From Dyella_B sp036746095 (GTDB lineage: Bacteria; Pseudomonadota; Gammaproteobacteria; Xanthomonadales; Rhodanobacteraceae): 64,000 nt of DNA. Positions 1 through 7,660 of the stretch are shown here, one piece after another. The stretch lies in the NCBI RefSeq assembly GCF_036746095.1, contig NZ_DAIOEU010000011.1:44832-108831 (forward strand). Direction: 5' to 3'. Positions within the stretch are counted from its first letter, which is position 1. Every line of letters starts with the position of its first letter. Below the pieces are notes generated by a model that worked only from the letters and a program-made list of their open reading frames with translations, was not told the origin of the DNA and did no database searches. The translations under genes were made by a program, and so were the position numbers.

Positions 1-656
1 TGTGCGCGCTGCATCAGCAGCTCAAGCGCGTGCTCATAGTTGGGGCGTAGCGACTCGCGCGAGGAAACGTGCATGCCAAGGTCATGCATATGGCCGTTGG
101 AAAGACCGTAGCACCAGGCATGTACCGACAGCGGTTGGCCGCGTTCCCAGGCGTCCATCACGATGGTGGTCTGGCAGACGTTGACCACCTGTTCGATCGC
201 GTTGAGTTCGCACAGGCGCATGTTGCGCAAGGACATGGAATCCAGCGCCGCCAGCTTGTCCACGTGCTTGTGCGCGACATCGCCCACGTGACGCAGCCAG
301 TTGTCGACCAGGCCGAGCCGGCGCTCGTCCAGCACGGCTTGCACACCGCCGCAGCCGTAATGGCCGACGACGATGATGTGTTCCACTTTCAATACATCCA
401 CCGAGAACTGGATGGTGCTGAGGCAGTTCAGATCCGTGTGCGACACAACGTTGGCTACGTTGCGTTGCACGAAGATTTCGCCGGGCGGCAGGTCGACGAT
501 CTGCGTGGCGGGCACGCGCGAGTCGGAGCAGCCGATCCACAGGTATTTGGGCGATTGCTGTCTGGCCAGGCGCTCGAAGAATTTCGGATCGGCCTGCGTT
601 ACCGACGCCGACCAGCGGCGATTGCTGTCGATCAGGTCTTGCAGTGGACTGCTCAA
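1..656 (-). CDS. can: Beta-class carbonic anhydrase (C-terminus cut by window edge)
   Basis: Cytoplasmic zinc enzyme for reversible hydration of CO2 to bicarbonate. The frame opens with TTG at 656, six bases after a GAGGAA ribosome-binding site, and no ATG in frame is better placed, so TTG is taken as the start. About 218 residues are visible and the last few lie beyond position 1. All zinc and active-site residues are present: Cys43, Asp45 and Arg47 in CSDSR, and His99 with Cys102 in HYGCGG. The length fits E. coli Can (about 220 residues). It starts ten bases after the aldehyde dehydrogenase stop and is probably co-transcribed with it. Family membership is certain; a functional link to the dehydrogenase is only a guess. 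Confidence 0.94.
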   Translation of the reverse strand, partial: MSSPLQDLIDSNRRWSASVTQADPKFFERLARQQSPKYLWIGCSDSRVPATQIVDLPPGEIFVQRNVANVVSHTDLNCLSTIQFSVDVLKVEHIIVVGHYGCGGVQAVLDERRLGLVDNWLRHVGDVAHKHVDKLAALDSMSLRNMRLCELNAIEQVVNVCQTTIVMDAWERGQPLSVHAWCYGLSNGHMHDLGMHVSSRESLRPNYEHALELLMQRA

Positions 657-666
657 GGTGGCTTCC

Positions 667-2118
667 TCAGTAACGAATACAAATATTGCGCGGCTCGGTG
701 AAGAAGCGCAGCGCTTCCACGCCGCCTTCTCGCCCGACGCCGGATTGCTTGCTGCCCCCGAACGGCGTGCGCAGATCGCGCAACAGCCAGCAGTTGATCC
801 ACACGATGCCGAATTCCAGTTGCGCGCCCATGCGATGTGCGCGTGACAGGTCGCGGGTCCAGAGCGACGCAGCAAGGCCATAGCCGGTGCCATTGGCGAG
901 GGCGATCGCTTCGGCTTCGTCATCGAACGGAATCAGGGTGACGACTGGTCCGAAAATTTCCTGCTGGTTGGTCTGCGTGTCGTTGCCGAGTGCTTCGATC
1001 ACCGTCGGCGCAATGAACCAGCCTTCGGCGCAACGCCCATCGAGCGTCAGCGCGTCGCCGCCGCAAAGAATGCGCCCACCTTCGTCGCGTGCCTGTGCAA
1101 TGCAGCGCATTACCTTGTCGAAGTGTTCGCGCGAGACCAGTGCGCCGAGATCGGTGGTGGCGTCCTTGGGATCGCCCACGCGCAGCGCCTGGACTTTGGC
1201 GAGGTAGCGTTCGCGGAAGCTGTCGTAGATCGAGCGCTGCACCAGCAGGCGCGAGCCGCATAGGCAGATCTCGCCCTGGTTGGCGAAACCCGAGCGCACG
1301 ATGGTGTCGAGGTTTGCGTCACTGAGATCGGCGTCGGCGAAGACGATCGCGGGATTCTTGCCGCCCATTTCCAACGACACTTTCTTGAATTGCGGCGCGG
1401 TAGTGGCGGCAATGCTCGCACCGGTGCGCGTGCTGCCGGTGAAGGAAATCGCCTTGATCGCAGGATGCTCGATGATCGCCTGGCCGGTGGTAGGGCCGCG
1501 GCCTTGCACGATGTTCAACACGCCAGCAGGAAAGCCGGCTTCGATGCTCAATTCGCCCAGCCATGCGGCCGTGCAAGGCGTGATCTCGGAAGGCTTGGCA
1601 ATGACGGCGTTGCCGCTCGCCAGCGCCGGTGCAATTTTCCAGGTGAACAGATATAGCGGCAGATTCCACGGGCTGATGCAGCCGACGACGCCAAGCGGAT
1701 GGCGTAGCGTGTAGTTGATCGCGCCAGTTTCCATCGCGTGCGATTCGCTCTCCCAGCCGATGACGGCAGCAGCGAAGAAGCGCAGGTTGGATACGGCGCG
1801 CGGAATGTCCAGGCGCTTGGCGAGTGCGACGGGCTTGCCGCTGTCGCGCGATTCCAGCTCGGCGAATTCATCGAGCCTGCCTTCGATCAGATCGGCGAGC
1901 TTGTGCAGCAATTTGGCGCGCGTTTCGGTCGGCGTGGCGGCCCATGCCGGGGCTGCGCCTAGCGCTGCTTTAACGGCAGCATCGATGTCGGCAGCCGTGG
2001 AATCGGGACATTGCGCGAACACCTCGCCAGTGGCGGGTTCATAGACGTCGAGCCAATGGTCGTCCAGAGGAGCCTGCAGGCGACCGTCGATAAGGTTAGC
2101 GAGGCGTGTGCTTGGCAT
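667..2118 (-). CDS. 2-aminomuconic semialdehyde dehydrogenase-like aldehyde dehydrogenase
   Basis: NAD-dependent aldehyde dehydrogenase of 483 residues, the family's usual length. The Rossmann and catalytic parts are intact: Asn152 in SPWNLP, KPSEITP near 176, FTGST near 226, the general base Glu250 in LEMGGKN, and the nucleophile Cys285 in QGEICLCGSR. The C-terminal stretch RDLRTPFGGSKQSGVGREGG is typical of the ALDH8-like group acting on 2-aminomuconic or 2-hydroxymuconic semialdehyde. In the kynurenine degradation route this step follows ACMSD, and ACMSD and KynU genes lie at 42.8-45.8 kb of this window, which supports the substrate. It is followed at ten bases by carbonic anhydrase and preceded by a dehydrogenase on the same strand. 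The family is certain and the exact substrate likely but unproven. Confidence 0.82.
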   Translation of the reverse strand: MPSTRLANLIDGRLQAPLDDHWLDVYEPATGEVFAQCPDSTAADIDAAVKAALGAAPAWAATPTETRAKLLHKLADLIEGRLDEFAELESRDSGKPVALAKRLDIPRAVSNLRFFAAAVIGWESESHAMETGAINYTLRHPLGVVGCISPWNLPLYLFTWKIAPALASGNAVIAKPSEITPCTAAWLGELSIEAGFPAGVLNIVQGRGPTTGQAIIEHPAIKAISFTGSTRTGASIAATTAPQFKKVSLEMGGKNPAIVFADADLSDANLDTIVRSGFANQGEICLCGSRLLVQRSIYDSFRERYLAKVQALRVGDPKDATTDLGALVSREHFDKVMRCIAQARDEGGRILCGGDALTLDGRCAEGWFIAPTVIEALGNDTQTNQQEIFGPVVTLIPFDDEAEAIALANGTGYGLAASLWTRDLSRAHRMGAQLEFGIVWINCWLLRDLRTPFGGSKQSGVGREGGVEALRFFTEPRNICIRY

Positions 2119-2184
2119 CTTTGCAAGCTTAGAACCTGTTCAAGTGGAATGCACCGGACGCTGCCGTATGTGGGAGTGCAGCGA

Positions 2185-2976
2185 TCAGCTCAATGCTTTC
2201 GTACGCCCGCCGTCCACGGCGATGCTCACGCCATTGACGTACGCTGCCGCCGGCGTGCACAGGAATGCGATCACTGCTGCGACTTCACCTGGTTCACCGA
2301 AACGGCGGGCTGGAACCGCAGCGGCCATGTCCTTGGCCAATTCCTGCTCGCTGCGGCCACTCTTCTGGGCCTGCACGGTCAGCAATCCGTCCAGCCGAGC
2401 TGTGCGGGTGTAGCCGGGCAGCACGTTGTTGACGGTGATGCCATCGGCGGCCAGTTCGTTGGACATGGTCTTGGCCCACGCGGCCATCGCGGCGCGAACG
2501 GTATTGGAAACGCCAAGGCCGGGAATCGGTTCTTTTACCGAGGTGGAAATTACGTTGACGACGCGTCCGTATGCACTGTCGCGCATGCCCGGCAGCACCG
2601 TTTGCAACAGCGCATGCGCAGCCAGCACGTGTTGGCGGAAGGTATCTTCGAAGGCGGCGGATTCGGCGCTATGAATGGGGCCGCCCGGCGGACCGCCGGT
2701 GTTGTTGATCAGGATGTGCACGGGGCTGGCGTTGACGATGCCGAAAGCCGTTGCCTTCAGCGCATCGGTATCCTGCATGTCCACGCTGCGCCATGCATGC
2801 CGTTGCGATGCATGCTTGCGCGGCAGGCTCTGCGCCAACGCGGCCAGACGTTCGACGGAGCGCGCCAGCAGGGTGACGTCGGCGCCCAGTTCGGCAAGTT
2901 CGACTGCCGTCGCGCGGCCGATGCCTTGCGATGCGCCACACACCAGGGCGTGACGTCCGCTCAAATTCAAATCCAT
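2185..2976 (-). CDS. Short-chain dehydrogenase/reductase with altered catalytic motif
   Basis: A 263-residue SDR-fold protein. The N-terminal nucleotide-binding motif is GASQGIG (residues 14-20), followed by an INNTGG strand near 90 and Ser144/Ser146 where the catalytic Ser normally sits. The usual YxxxK is not there: the aligned segment is S157-N-T-V-R161, so Tyr and Lys are replaced by Ser and Arg. Such replacements occur in a branch of 3-oxoacyl-ACP-reductase-like SDRs, so this is probably a real property and not a sequence error. The start at 2976 has GGGAG upstream. It precedes the semialdehyde dehydrogenase in the same direction, so a role in the same catabolic route is possible. Substrate and even redox activity are open. 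Confidence 0.8.
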   Translation of the reverse strand: MDLNLSGRHALVCGASQGIGRATAVELAELGADVTLLARSVERLAALAQSLPRKHASQRHAWRSVDMQDTDALKATAFGIVNASPVHILINNTGGPPGGPIHSAESAAFEDTFRQHVLAAHALLQTVLPGMRDSAYGRVVNVISTSVKEPIPGLGVSNTVRAAMAAWAKTMSNELAADGITVNNVLPGYTRTARLDGLLTVQAQKSGRSEQELAKDMAAAVPARRFGEPGEVAAVIAFLCTPAAAYVNGVSIAVDGGRTKALS

Positions 2977-3032
2977 GTGATCTCCCGGTTGTTTTCAGCG
3001 CCAGCCGATGCGCAAGAATCGCCAGCAAGCGC

Positions 3033-3359
3033 TCAGGAACGGCTGTGCCATTGGATGGCCAGCGCACCGAGCCAGCAACCCCAGGCCAGCCACTGACTGT
3101 AGCGCCAGATGCGCCACAGGCGCGTGATCGCAGCGTCGTCGATCGCCGCAATGGCTGGCGAGCGCAGCACGCTCTGCATGCGCAGCCACAATTGCGGCCC
3201 GTGCGCGGCTTGCGCGCTGCCGGTATCCACGATCACTTTCCAGTGTTGCGGATAGTCGTCGCGCAAATGCTTGGCGATGCGAAACGGCAACACGGCGTGC
3301 ATGGTGAAGCAGATCAGGCCGATCATCAGCAGGCCGATGTAGGCCACGACGGGAATCAA
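3033..3359 (-). CDS. Small membrane protein, unknown function, TTG start
   Basis: A 108-residue protein with hydrophobic segments near residues 3-24 and 88-103, separated by a basic and aromatic middle part. The start is TTG at 3359, which overlaps the stop of the upstream lipoprotein as TTGA (3356-3359) and follows a GGAGAGG ribosome-binding site. Starts further upstream would read through that lipoprotein in another frame and add residues without family character. The overlap implies translational coupling to the MalM-like lipoprotein, so the two probably act together at the envelope. I do not recognise the family. Confidence 0.68.
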   Translation of the reverse strand: MIPVVAYIGLLMIGLICFTMHAVLPFRIAKHLRDDYPQHWKVIVDTGSAQAAHGPQLWLRMQSVLRSPAIAAIDDAAITRLWRIWRYSQWLAWGCWLGALAIQWHSRS

Positions 3360-4156
3360 GGGCCTCTCCGCGTCAAACCGAGGTCCAGGCCGATGGAATT
3401 CAGCAGCCCATTGCCTTGCGGGGCTTTGCCGCATACGGCCTTGCTCACGGCCTGGTTGTAGCTTTTATCCATCAGGCCGACCCACACCACGCCTTCCGGA
3501 CCGTGCTGGATCTTGTAGCTGCCGCCCATGGTGGTGGCGGTCGGTGTATTGGTGGTGCTGCTGGTCGAGAAGGTGCTGGCCGACTGCTCCCAGTATGTGT
3601 TGTCCGATTGCTGCTTGGCGGAGCTGTAGACCACCACGTAGCGCGCGCGGCTGTCGGTAACCTCGACGCTGCCGAATGCGCCGCTGTCGTCGTTGGTCCA
3701 GCCCATGTATTCGCACAGTTTCACGTCTTGCGAATCGATCGGCTGGAAGGCCTCGTCGAGTTGCACCACGGTAGGCGCGAACAGATAGCTGCTGCTGGCC
3801 ACGGAGCGGCCGACCAGTTCCGACTTCAGGCCGATCTTGTAAGGCAGCTTTACATCCTGGGGCAGCGCGAAGCTCAGGAAGTAGCTGCGTGAACCGTTGA
3901 TAGCCGCCACCGGGCTGCTGGGGCCAAGCTCGAACCGTTGCGGCCGCCAGGGCAAGCGGGCCTGGTAGGAGAAGTCGGCGAAGGTGGTGCAGCAGGGCGT
4001 GGCTGCGGCGAGTGCCTTCTTGGCATCAGCCAGCGGCCGGATCGGCTGGCTTTGCGGCAGCAGATCGGTAGGCAGCGGCAACTTGGGCAGCTTGACGCTA
4101 TGGCAGGCGGCCAGCAGCAGGATGGATGCAAATAGGAGTACCAGTTTGAGACGCAT
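3356..4156 (-). CDS. MalM-like lipoprotein
   Basis: A 266-residue lipoprotein precursor. Residues 1-17 are a signal peptide ending in the lipobox LLAAC with Cys18 as the lipidated residue. The segment TPCCTTFADFSYQARLP and the following SYFLSFALPQ resemble the start of the MalM (maltose operon periplasmic protein) domain. The middle contains a Ser/Thr-rich run near residues 195-215. No maltose transport genes are nearby; it is followed with a TTGA overlap by a small membrane protein and preceded by asnS. MalM family assignment is from motif resemblance only, and the function is unknown. Confidence 0.66.
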   Translation of the reverse strand: MRLKLVLLFASILLLAACHSVKLPKLPLPTDLLPQSQPIRPLADAKKALAAATPCCTTFADFSYQARLPWRPQRFELGPSSPVAAINGSRSYFLSFALPQDVKLPYKIGLKSELVGRSVASSSYLFAPTVVQLDEAFQPIDSQDVKLCEYMGWTNDDSGAFGSVEVTDSRARYVVVYSSAKQQSDNTYWEQSASTFSTSSTTNTPTATTMGGSYKIQHGPEGVVWVGLMDKSYNQAVSKAVCGKAPQGNGLLNSIGLDLGLTRRGP

Positions 4157-4170
4157 GGTGGTTTAAGAGC

Positions 4171-5571
4171 TCAGAACTCGGCGCTCCCTGCCGCACGTGG
4201 ATAAGGAATGGCATCACGGATATTGGTCAGGCCGCACACGTATACAAGCAGACGCTCAAAGCCGAGGCCGAAGCCTGCGTGCGGCACGGTGCCGTAGCGG
4301 CGCAGGTCACGGTACCAACCGTACGTGGCAGGATCGAGACCGAACTTGGCCATGCGGTGATCGAGGTAGTCCAGACGTTCCTCGCGCTGGGCGCCGCCGA
4401 TGATCTCGCCGATGCCGGGGGCGAGTACGTCCATCGCAGCGACGGTTTTCCCGTCGTCGTTCAAGCGCATGTAGAACGCCTTGATCTGCTCCGGATAGTT
4501 CATAACGACCACCGGACGGCCGATATGTTTCTCGGCCAGGTAGCGCTCGTGCTCGGTCTGCAGGTCGATACCCCAGGCGACCGGAAACTCGAACTTCTGG
4601 CCGCACTTCTGCAGTATCTCGACGGCATCGGTGTAGTCGATGCGCTCGAACGGCTGGCTGATGAAGGTTTCCAGGCGCGTGATGGCTTCCGGCAGCACGC
4701 GTTTGGCGAAGAACGCCATGTCATCCGCGCGCTCTTCCAGCACCGCCTTGAAGATCGCCTTCAGGAACCCTTCGGCGCAATCGGCGTCGGCGGTGAGGTC
4801 GGCGAAGGCGATTTCCGGTTCCACCATCCAGAACTCGGCCAGATGGCGCGGCGTGTTGGAATTCTCCGCGCGGAAGGTGGGGCCGAAGGTGTAGACCTTG
4901 CTCATCGCCAGGCAGTAGGCCTCGACGTTGAGCTGGCCGGACACGGTGAGGAAGGCTTCGCGGCCGAAGAAATCCTTGCGGAAATCGATCTTGCCCTTCT
5001 CATCGCGCGGCAGGTTGGCCAGGTCCAGCGTGGACAGGCGGAACATGTCGCCGGCGCCTTCGGCATCAGAAGTGGTGATGATCGGCGTATTGATCCAGAA
5101 GAAGCCCTGTTCGGTGAGATGGCGGTGGATCGCCGTCATCATCGTGTGGCGCACGCGGGTGACGGCGCCGAACAGGTTGGTGCGCGGACGCAGGTGCGCG
5201 ACCTCGCGCAGGAATTCCATCGAGTGCTGCTTGGGCTGGATCGGATAGGTTTCCGGATCGTCCACGAAGCCGGTGACTTCGACGCGGTCAGCCTGCAGCT
5301 CGAAGGCCTGGCCCTTGCCCTGCGAGGGCACCAGCGTGCCGGTGACGATCACGCCCGCACCGGTGGTGAGGTGCTTGACCTCGCTTTCGTAGTTGCCGAG
5401 GGTGGCTGGCACGACGGCCTGGATCGGATCGAAGCACGAGCCATCGCTGATATTCACGAACGACAGGCCAGCCTTGGAATCGCGCCGTGTGCGCACCCAA
5501 CCGCGCACCGTCGCCTTGCTGCCGGCCTCGAGTTTGCCGGAAAGGGCCTGTTTGACGCTTACCACCGTCAT
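4171..5571 (-). CDS. asnS: Asparaginyl-tRNA synthetase
   Basis: Class II aminoacyl-tRNA synthetase that charges tRNA-Asn with asparagine. At 466 residues it equals the E. coli enzyme in length. An N-terminal OB-fold anticodon-binding domain (about 1-105) is followed by the catalytic domain with motif 2 FRAENSNTPRHLAEF and motif 3 GFGLGFERLL. The start is ATG 5571 with AGGAG upstream. The frame stays open far upstream, but that part is antisense to the iron-sulfur carrier gene and is not coding. A direct AsnRS means the cell need not rely on tRNA-dependent amidation for asparagine. Confidence 0.97.
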   Translation of the reverse strand: MTVVSVKQALSGKLEAGSKATVRGWVRTRRDSKAGLSFVNISDGSCFDPIQAVVPATLGNYESEVKHLTTGAGVIVTGTLVPSQGKGQAFELQADRVEVTGFVDDPETYPIQPKQHSMEFLREVAHLRPRTNLFGAVTRVRHTMMTAIHRHLTEQGFFWINTPIITTSDAEGAGDMFRLSTLDLANLPRDEKGKIDFRKDFFGREAFLTVSGQLNVEAYCLAMSKVYTFGPTFRAENSNTPRHLAEFWMVEPEIAFADLTADADCAEGFLKAIFKAVLEERADDMAFFAKRVLPEAITRLETFISQPFERIDYTDAVEILQKCGQKFEFPVAWGIDLQTEHERYLAEKHIGRPVVVMNYPEQIKAFYMRLNDDGKTVAAMDVLAPGIGEIIGGAQREERLDYLDHRMAKFGLDPATYGWYRDLRRYGTVPHAGFGLGFERLLVYVCGLTNIRDAIPYPRAAGSAEF

Positions 5572-5700
5572 GGATTGAAACTCCTGGGAGAGGCGCCCAT
5601 CTGAGTGGGGGCGTGAAGGCAAGCGGGCATGATAATGTAGCCCTTGCCGCACTGCGACAAGCTTTATGCGCCCAAGTGCCCGATTCAGACCGTTGTCCCT

Positions 5701-6027
5701 ATGACCATCTCGATCACTCCTTCCGCCCAGCAGCGCATGCGCCAATTCCTCGCGCAGGCGCCGTCTGCCGCCGGTGTCCGTTTCGGTGTGAAGCGCACCG
5801 GCTGTTCGGGCTTTGCCTATGTAGTGGATCTGGCCCAGCAGGTAGGCGAGAACGACCAGGCCTTCGAGATCGATGGCGTGCCGGTGATCGTCGACGCCAA
5901 GAGCCTGCCGCTGGTGGAAGGCACCGAAATCGACTTCCAGCGCCAGGGACTCAACGCCAGCTTCGTGTTCCGCAACCCCAATGCCACCGGCGAATGCGGG
6001 TGCGGGGAAAGCTTCACCGTCGGCTGA
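5701..6027 (+). CDS. A-type iron-sulfur cluster carrier (IscA/ErpA family)
   Basis: A 108-residue HesB/IscA-fold protein that accepts iron-sulfur clusters from a scaffold and passes them to apo-proteins. The three cluster-binding cysteines are Cys35 (TGCSGFAY) and Cys99/Cys101 (ECGCGESF). Sequence around them is closer to IscA than to ErpA or SufA, but it is not next to an isc operon, so no symbol is assigned. The start at 5701 was chosen over an upstream in-frame start at 5644 because homology begins at MTISITPSA. It is divergent from asnS with about 130 bases between them. Confidence 0.92.
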   Translation: MTISITPSAQQRMRQFLAQAPSAAGVRFGVKRTGCSGFAYVVDLAQQVGENDQAFEIDGVPVIVDAKSLPLVEGTEIDFQRQGLNASFVFRNPNATGECGCGESFTVG

Positions 6028-6147
6028 GCTGCGCATAGACCCAGCTAATTCAGCGGCTTGCGTCCGCTCATTCACCCCGCTTACAATTCCGCTTCTGTCC
6101 ACGCCAAACAGGCGCTGGACAGCCCTTGCCTCACCGCATGCCGCGGG

Positions 6148-6184
6148 AGGCTGCGAGGCCCGTAAGGGTCGCATCCTTAAGGAG
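6148..6184 (+). promoter_or_regulatory. Possible rpsF leader hairpin (S6:S18 autoregulation type)
   Basis: A stem pairs AGG (6148-6150) and TGCGA (6152-6156) with TCGCA (6169-6173) and CCT (6175-6177); the apex CCC-GTAA-GGG is at 6159-6168. The hairpin ends two bases before the rpsF Shine-Dalgarno AAGGAG (6179-6184). In many bacteria the S6:S18 complex binds a hairpin with a CCG motif in this position and represses its own operon. The location and a CCCG in the apex fit, but I cannot test the fold. Confidence 0.42.
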
Positions 6185-6192
6185 TTTTCCCG

Positions 6193-6621
6193 ATGACCTT
6201 GCGTCATTACGAAGTTGTATTCATGGTCCATCCCGACCAGAGCGAACAGGTTCCGGCGATGATCGAGCGCTACAAGGCGCTGATCAGTTCCGACGGCGGC
6301 AAGATCCACCGCCTGGAAGACTGGGGCCGCCGCCAGCTGGCGTATCCGATCGTGAACCTGGCCAAAGCCCATTACGTCATGCTCAACATCGAAGTGAGCC
6401 AGAACGTGCTGAGCGAACTGGAGTCGGGCTTCCGCTTCAACGACGCCGTGCTGCGCCACCTGGTGATCAAGCGCGACGCTGCCGACACCGAGCAGTCCTT
6501 CATCCTCAAGAGCAAGGAAAAGGACGACGCCAAGTCCTCCCGCCGCCGTGACGATGACAGCGATGGCGACGATCGCCGCGTAGGTCGTGCCGATAGCGAC
6601 GACGCCGATTCCGAAGATTGA
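6193..6621 (+). CDS. rpsF: 30S ribosomal protein S6
   Basis: Ribosomal protein S6, which pairs with S18 on the platform of the small subunit. It has 142 residues and begins MTLRHYEVVFMVHPDQ, as in gammaproteobacterial S6. The last 25 residues form a strongly acidic tail rich in Asp and Ser with a few Arg, longer than a typical S6 end; this is the region that RimK extends with glutamate in E. coli. AAGGAG lies eight bases before the start. First gene of rpsF-rpsR-rplI. Confidence 0.97.
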   Translation: MTLRHYEVVFMVHPDQSEQVPAMIERYKALISSDGGKIHRLEDWGRRQLAYPIVNLAKAHYVMLNIEVSQNVLSELESGFRFNDAVLRHLVIKRDAADTEQSFILKSKEKDDAKSSRRRDDDSDGDDRRVGRADSDDADSED

Positions 6622-6638
6622 TCCAGGAGCCCAGACTC

Positions 6639-6869
6639 ATGTCCAAGTTCTTCCGCCGCCGTAAGTTCTGCCGCTTCACGGCTGAAAAAGTCAAAGAGAT
6701 CGACTACAAGGATCTCAATACGCTGCGCCAGTACGTCACTGAAAACGGCAAGATCGTGCCCAGCCGCATCACCGGCACCAAGGCGCGCTACCAGCGCCAG
6801 CTGGCCACGGCGATCAAGCGCGCGCGCTTCCTGGCGCTGCTGCCGTACACGGACAACCACGACGTTTAA
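6639..6869 (+). CDS. rpsR: 30S ribosomal protein S18
   Basis: Ribosomal protein S18, partner of S6 in the small subunit. It has 76 residues with the conserved core KFCRFTAEKVKEIDYKD and a basic RARFLALLPY end. The start at 6639 follows CCAGGAGCCC; an in-frame start at 6618 is too early by homology. It lies 17 bases after rpsF and is surely co-transcribed. Confidence 0.97.
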   Translation: MSKFFRRRKFCRFTAEKVKEIDYKDLNTLRQYVTENGKIVPSRITGTKARYQRQLATAIKRARFLALLPYTDNHDV

Positions 6870-6880
6870 TGCTTTACCGC

Positions 6881-6900
6881 TGCTGCCCGCAAGGGCAGCA
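6881..6900 (+). other. GCAA-tetraloop hairpin between rpsR and rplI
   Basis: TGCTGCCC-GCAA-GGGCAGCA is a perfect 8-bp stem closed by a stable GNRA tetraloop, twelve bases after the rpsR stop. No uridine run follows, so it is not a classical intrinsic terminator. It may protect the upstream mRNA, mark a processing site, or tune rplI expression. Confidence 0.5.
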
Positions 6901-6968
6901 GTTCCTTTCGGACAACCGTCCACGGCTGCATCGGGCCACTCCGGTGCTAACGAATCGAGGAATCAATC

Positions 6969-7421
6969 ATGGAACTCATTCTTCTTGAGAAGGTGCGCAA
7001 CCTCGGCAACCTCGGCGACAAGGTCAACGTCAAGCCGGGCTATGGCCGCAACTACCTGCTGCCGCAGGGCAAGGCCGTGCGTGTCAACGCCGAGAACCTC
7101 GCCGCCTTCGAAGCGCGCCGCGCCGAATACGAAGCCAAGGCCAATAAGCTGCTGTCCGATGCCGGCGCCCGCCAGGCCAAGCTGACCGACGTGACGGTGA
7201 CCATCGCCGCCAACGCCAGTCCGGAAGGCAAGCTGTATGGTTCGGTCGGTCCGCGCGAGATCGCCGATGCGCTGCAGGCCGCCGGCCATGACATCCACAA
7301 GGGCGAAGTGATCCAGGGCGAAGGCCCGATCCGCCATACTGGCGAATTCGACGTGGTGATCAGCCTGCACGCCGACGTGCAGAACACGATCAAGGTTGTT
7401 GTGGTTCCCGAGAAGCAGTAA
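6969..7421 (+). CDS. rplI: 50S ribosomal protein L9
   Basis: Ribosomal protein L9, bound near the L1 stalk of the large subunit. At 150 residues it has the usual two-domain form: an N-terminal domain with the KVKPGYGRNYLLPQGKA signature, a linking helix, and a C-terminal domain ending VVVVPEKQ. GAGGA lies upstream of the start. It closes the rpsF-rpsR-rplI group and is followed by a strong terminator. Confidence 0.97.
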   Translation: MELILLEKVRNLGNLGDKVNVKPGYGRNYLLPQGKAVRVNAENLAAFEARRAEYEAKANKLLSDAGARQAKLTDVTVTIAANASPEGKLYGSVGPREIADALQAAGHDIHKGEVIQGEGPIRHTGEFDVVISLHADVQNTIKVVVVPEKQ

Positions 7422-7476
7422 GCCTCGGCGACATCGATTGCAGCCTCCGCTGCTGCCACGCGACTAGGCAATAGGC

Positions 7477-7514
7477 AAAAGGCACCCCGTGACAACGCGG
7501 GTGCCTTTTGTTTT
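7477..7514 (+). terminator. Intrinsic terminator of rpsF-rpsR-rplI
   Basis: The arms AAAAGGCACCC and GGGTGCCTTTT enclose a short loop and are followed by GTTTT. It lies about 55 bases after the rplI stop and separates this operon from dnaB. Confidence 0.9.
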
Positions 7515-7530
7515 CCCGGGCTGCCGTTTT

Positions 7531-7590
7531 TTATCCCCAGTCGCCCACAAGATATCCACAGACTTATTGGCTCGTCTCAGGCGATGAGAC
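7531..7590 (+). promoter_or_regulatory. DnaA-box-like sites and a palindrome upstream of dnaB
   Basis: TTATCCCCA (7531-7539) and ATATCCACA (7552-7560) each differ at one base from the DnaA box TTATNCACA. They are followed by GTCTCA-GGCGA-TGAGAC (7574-7590), a perfect 6-bp inverted repeat. All lie 70-130 bases before dnaB, where regulation of a replication gene by DnaA or another repressor would be expected. Two mismatched boxes are weak evidence. Confidence 0.33.
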
Positions 7591-7660
7591 CTCGTAAGCT
7601 CATTACTTGTGCGTGCGGCCTACACGGCGCTGAGCACCCCTCTTGCTACAGGGAATGTCC

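Noticed and set aside
5572..6459. An upstream extension of the asnS frame that stays open for about 290 codons.
   Set aside because: It lies antisense to the iron-sulfur carrier and rpsF, AsnRS homologues begin at 5571, and that start has its own AGGAG.
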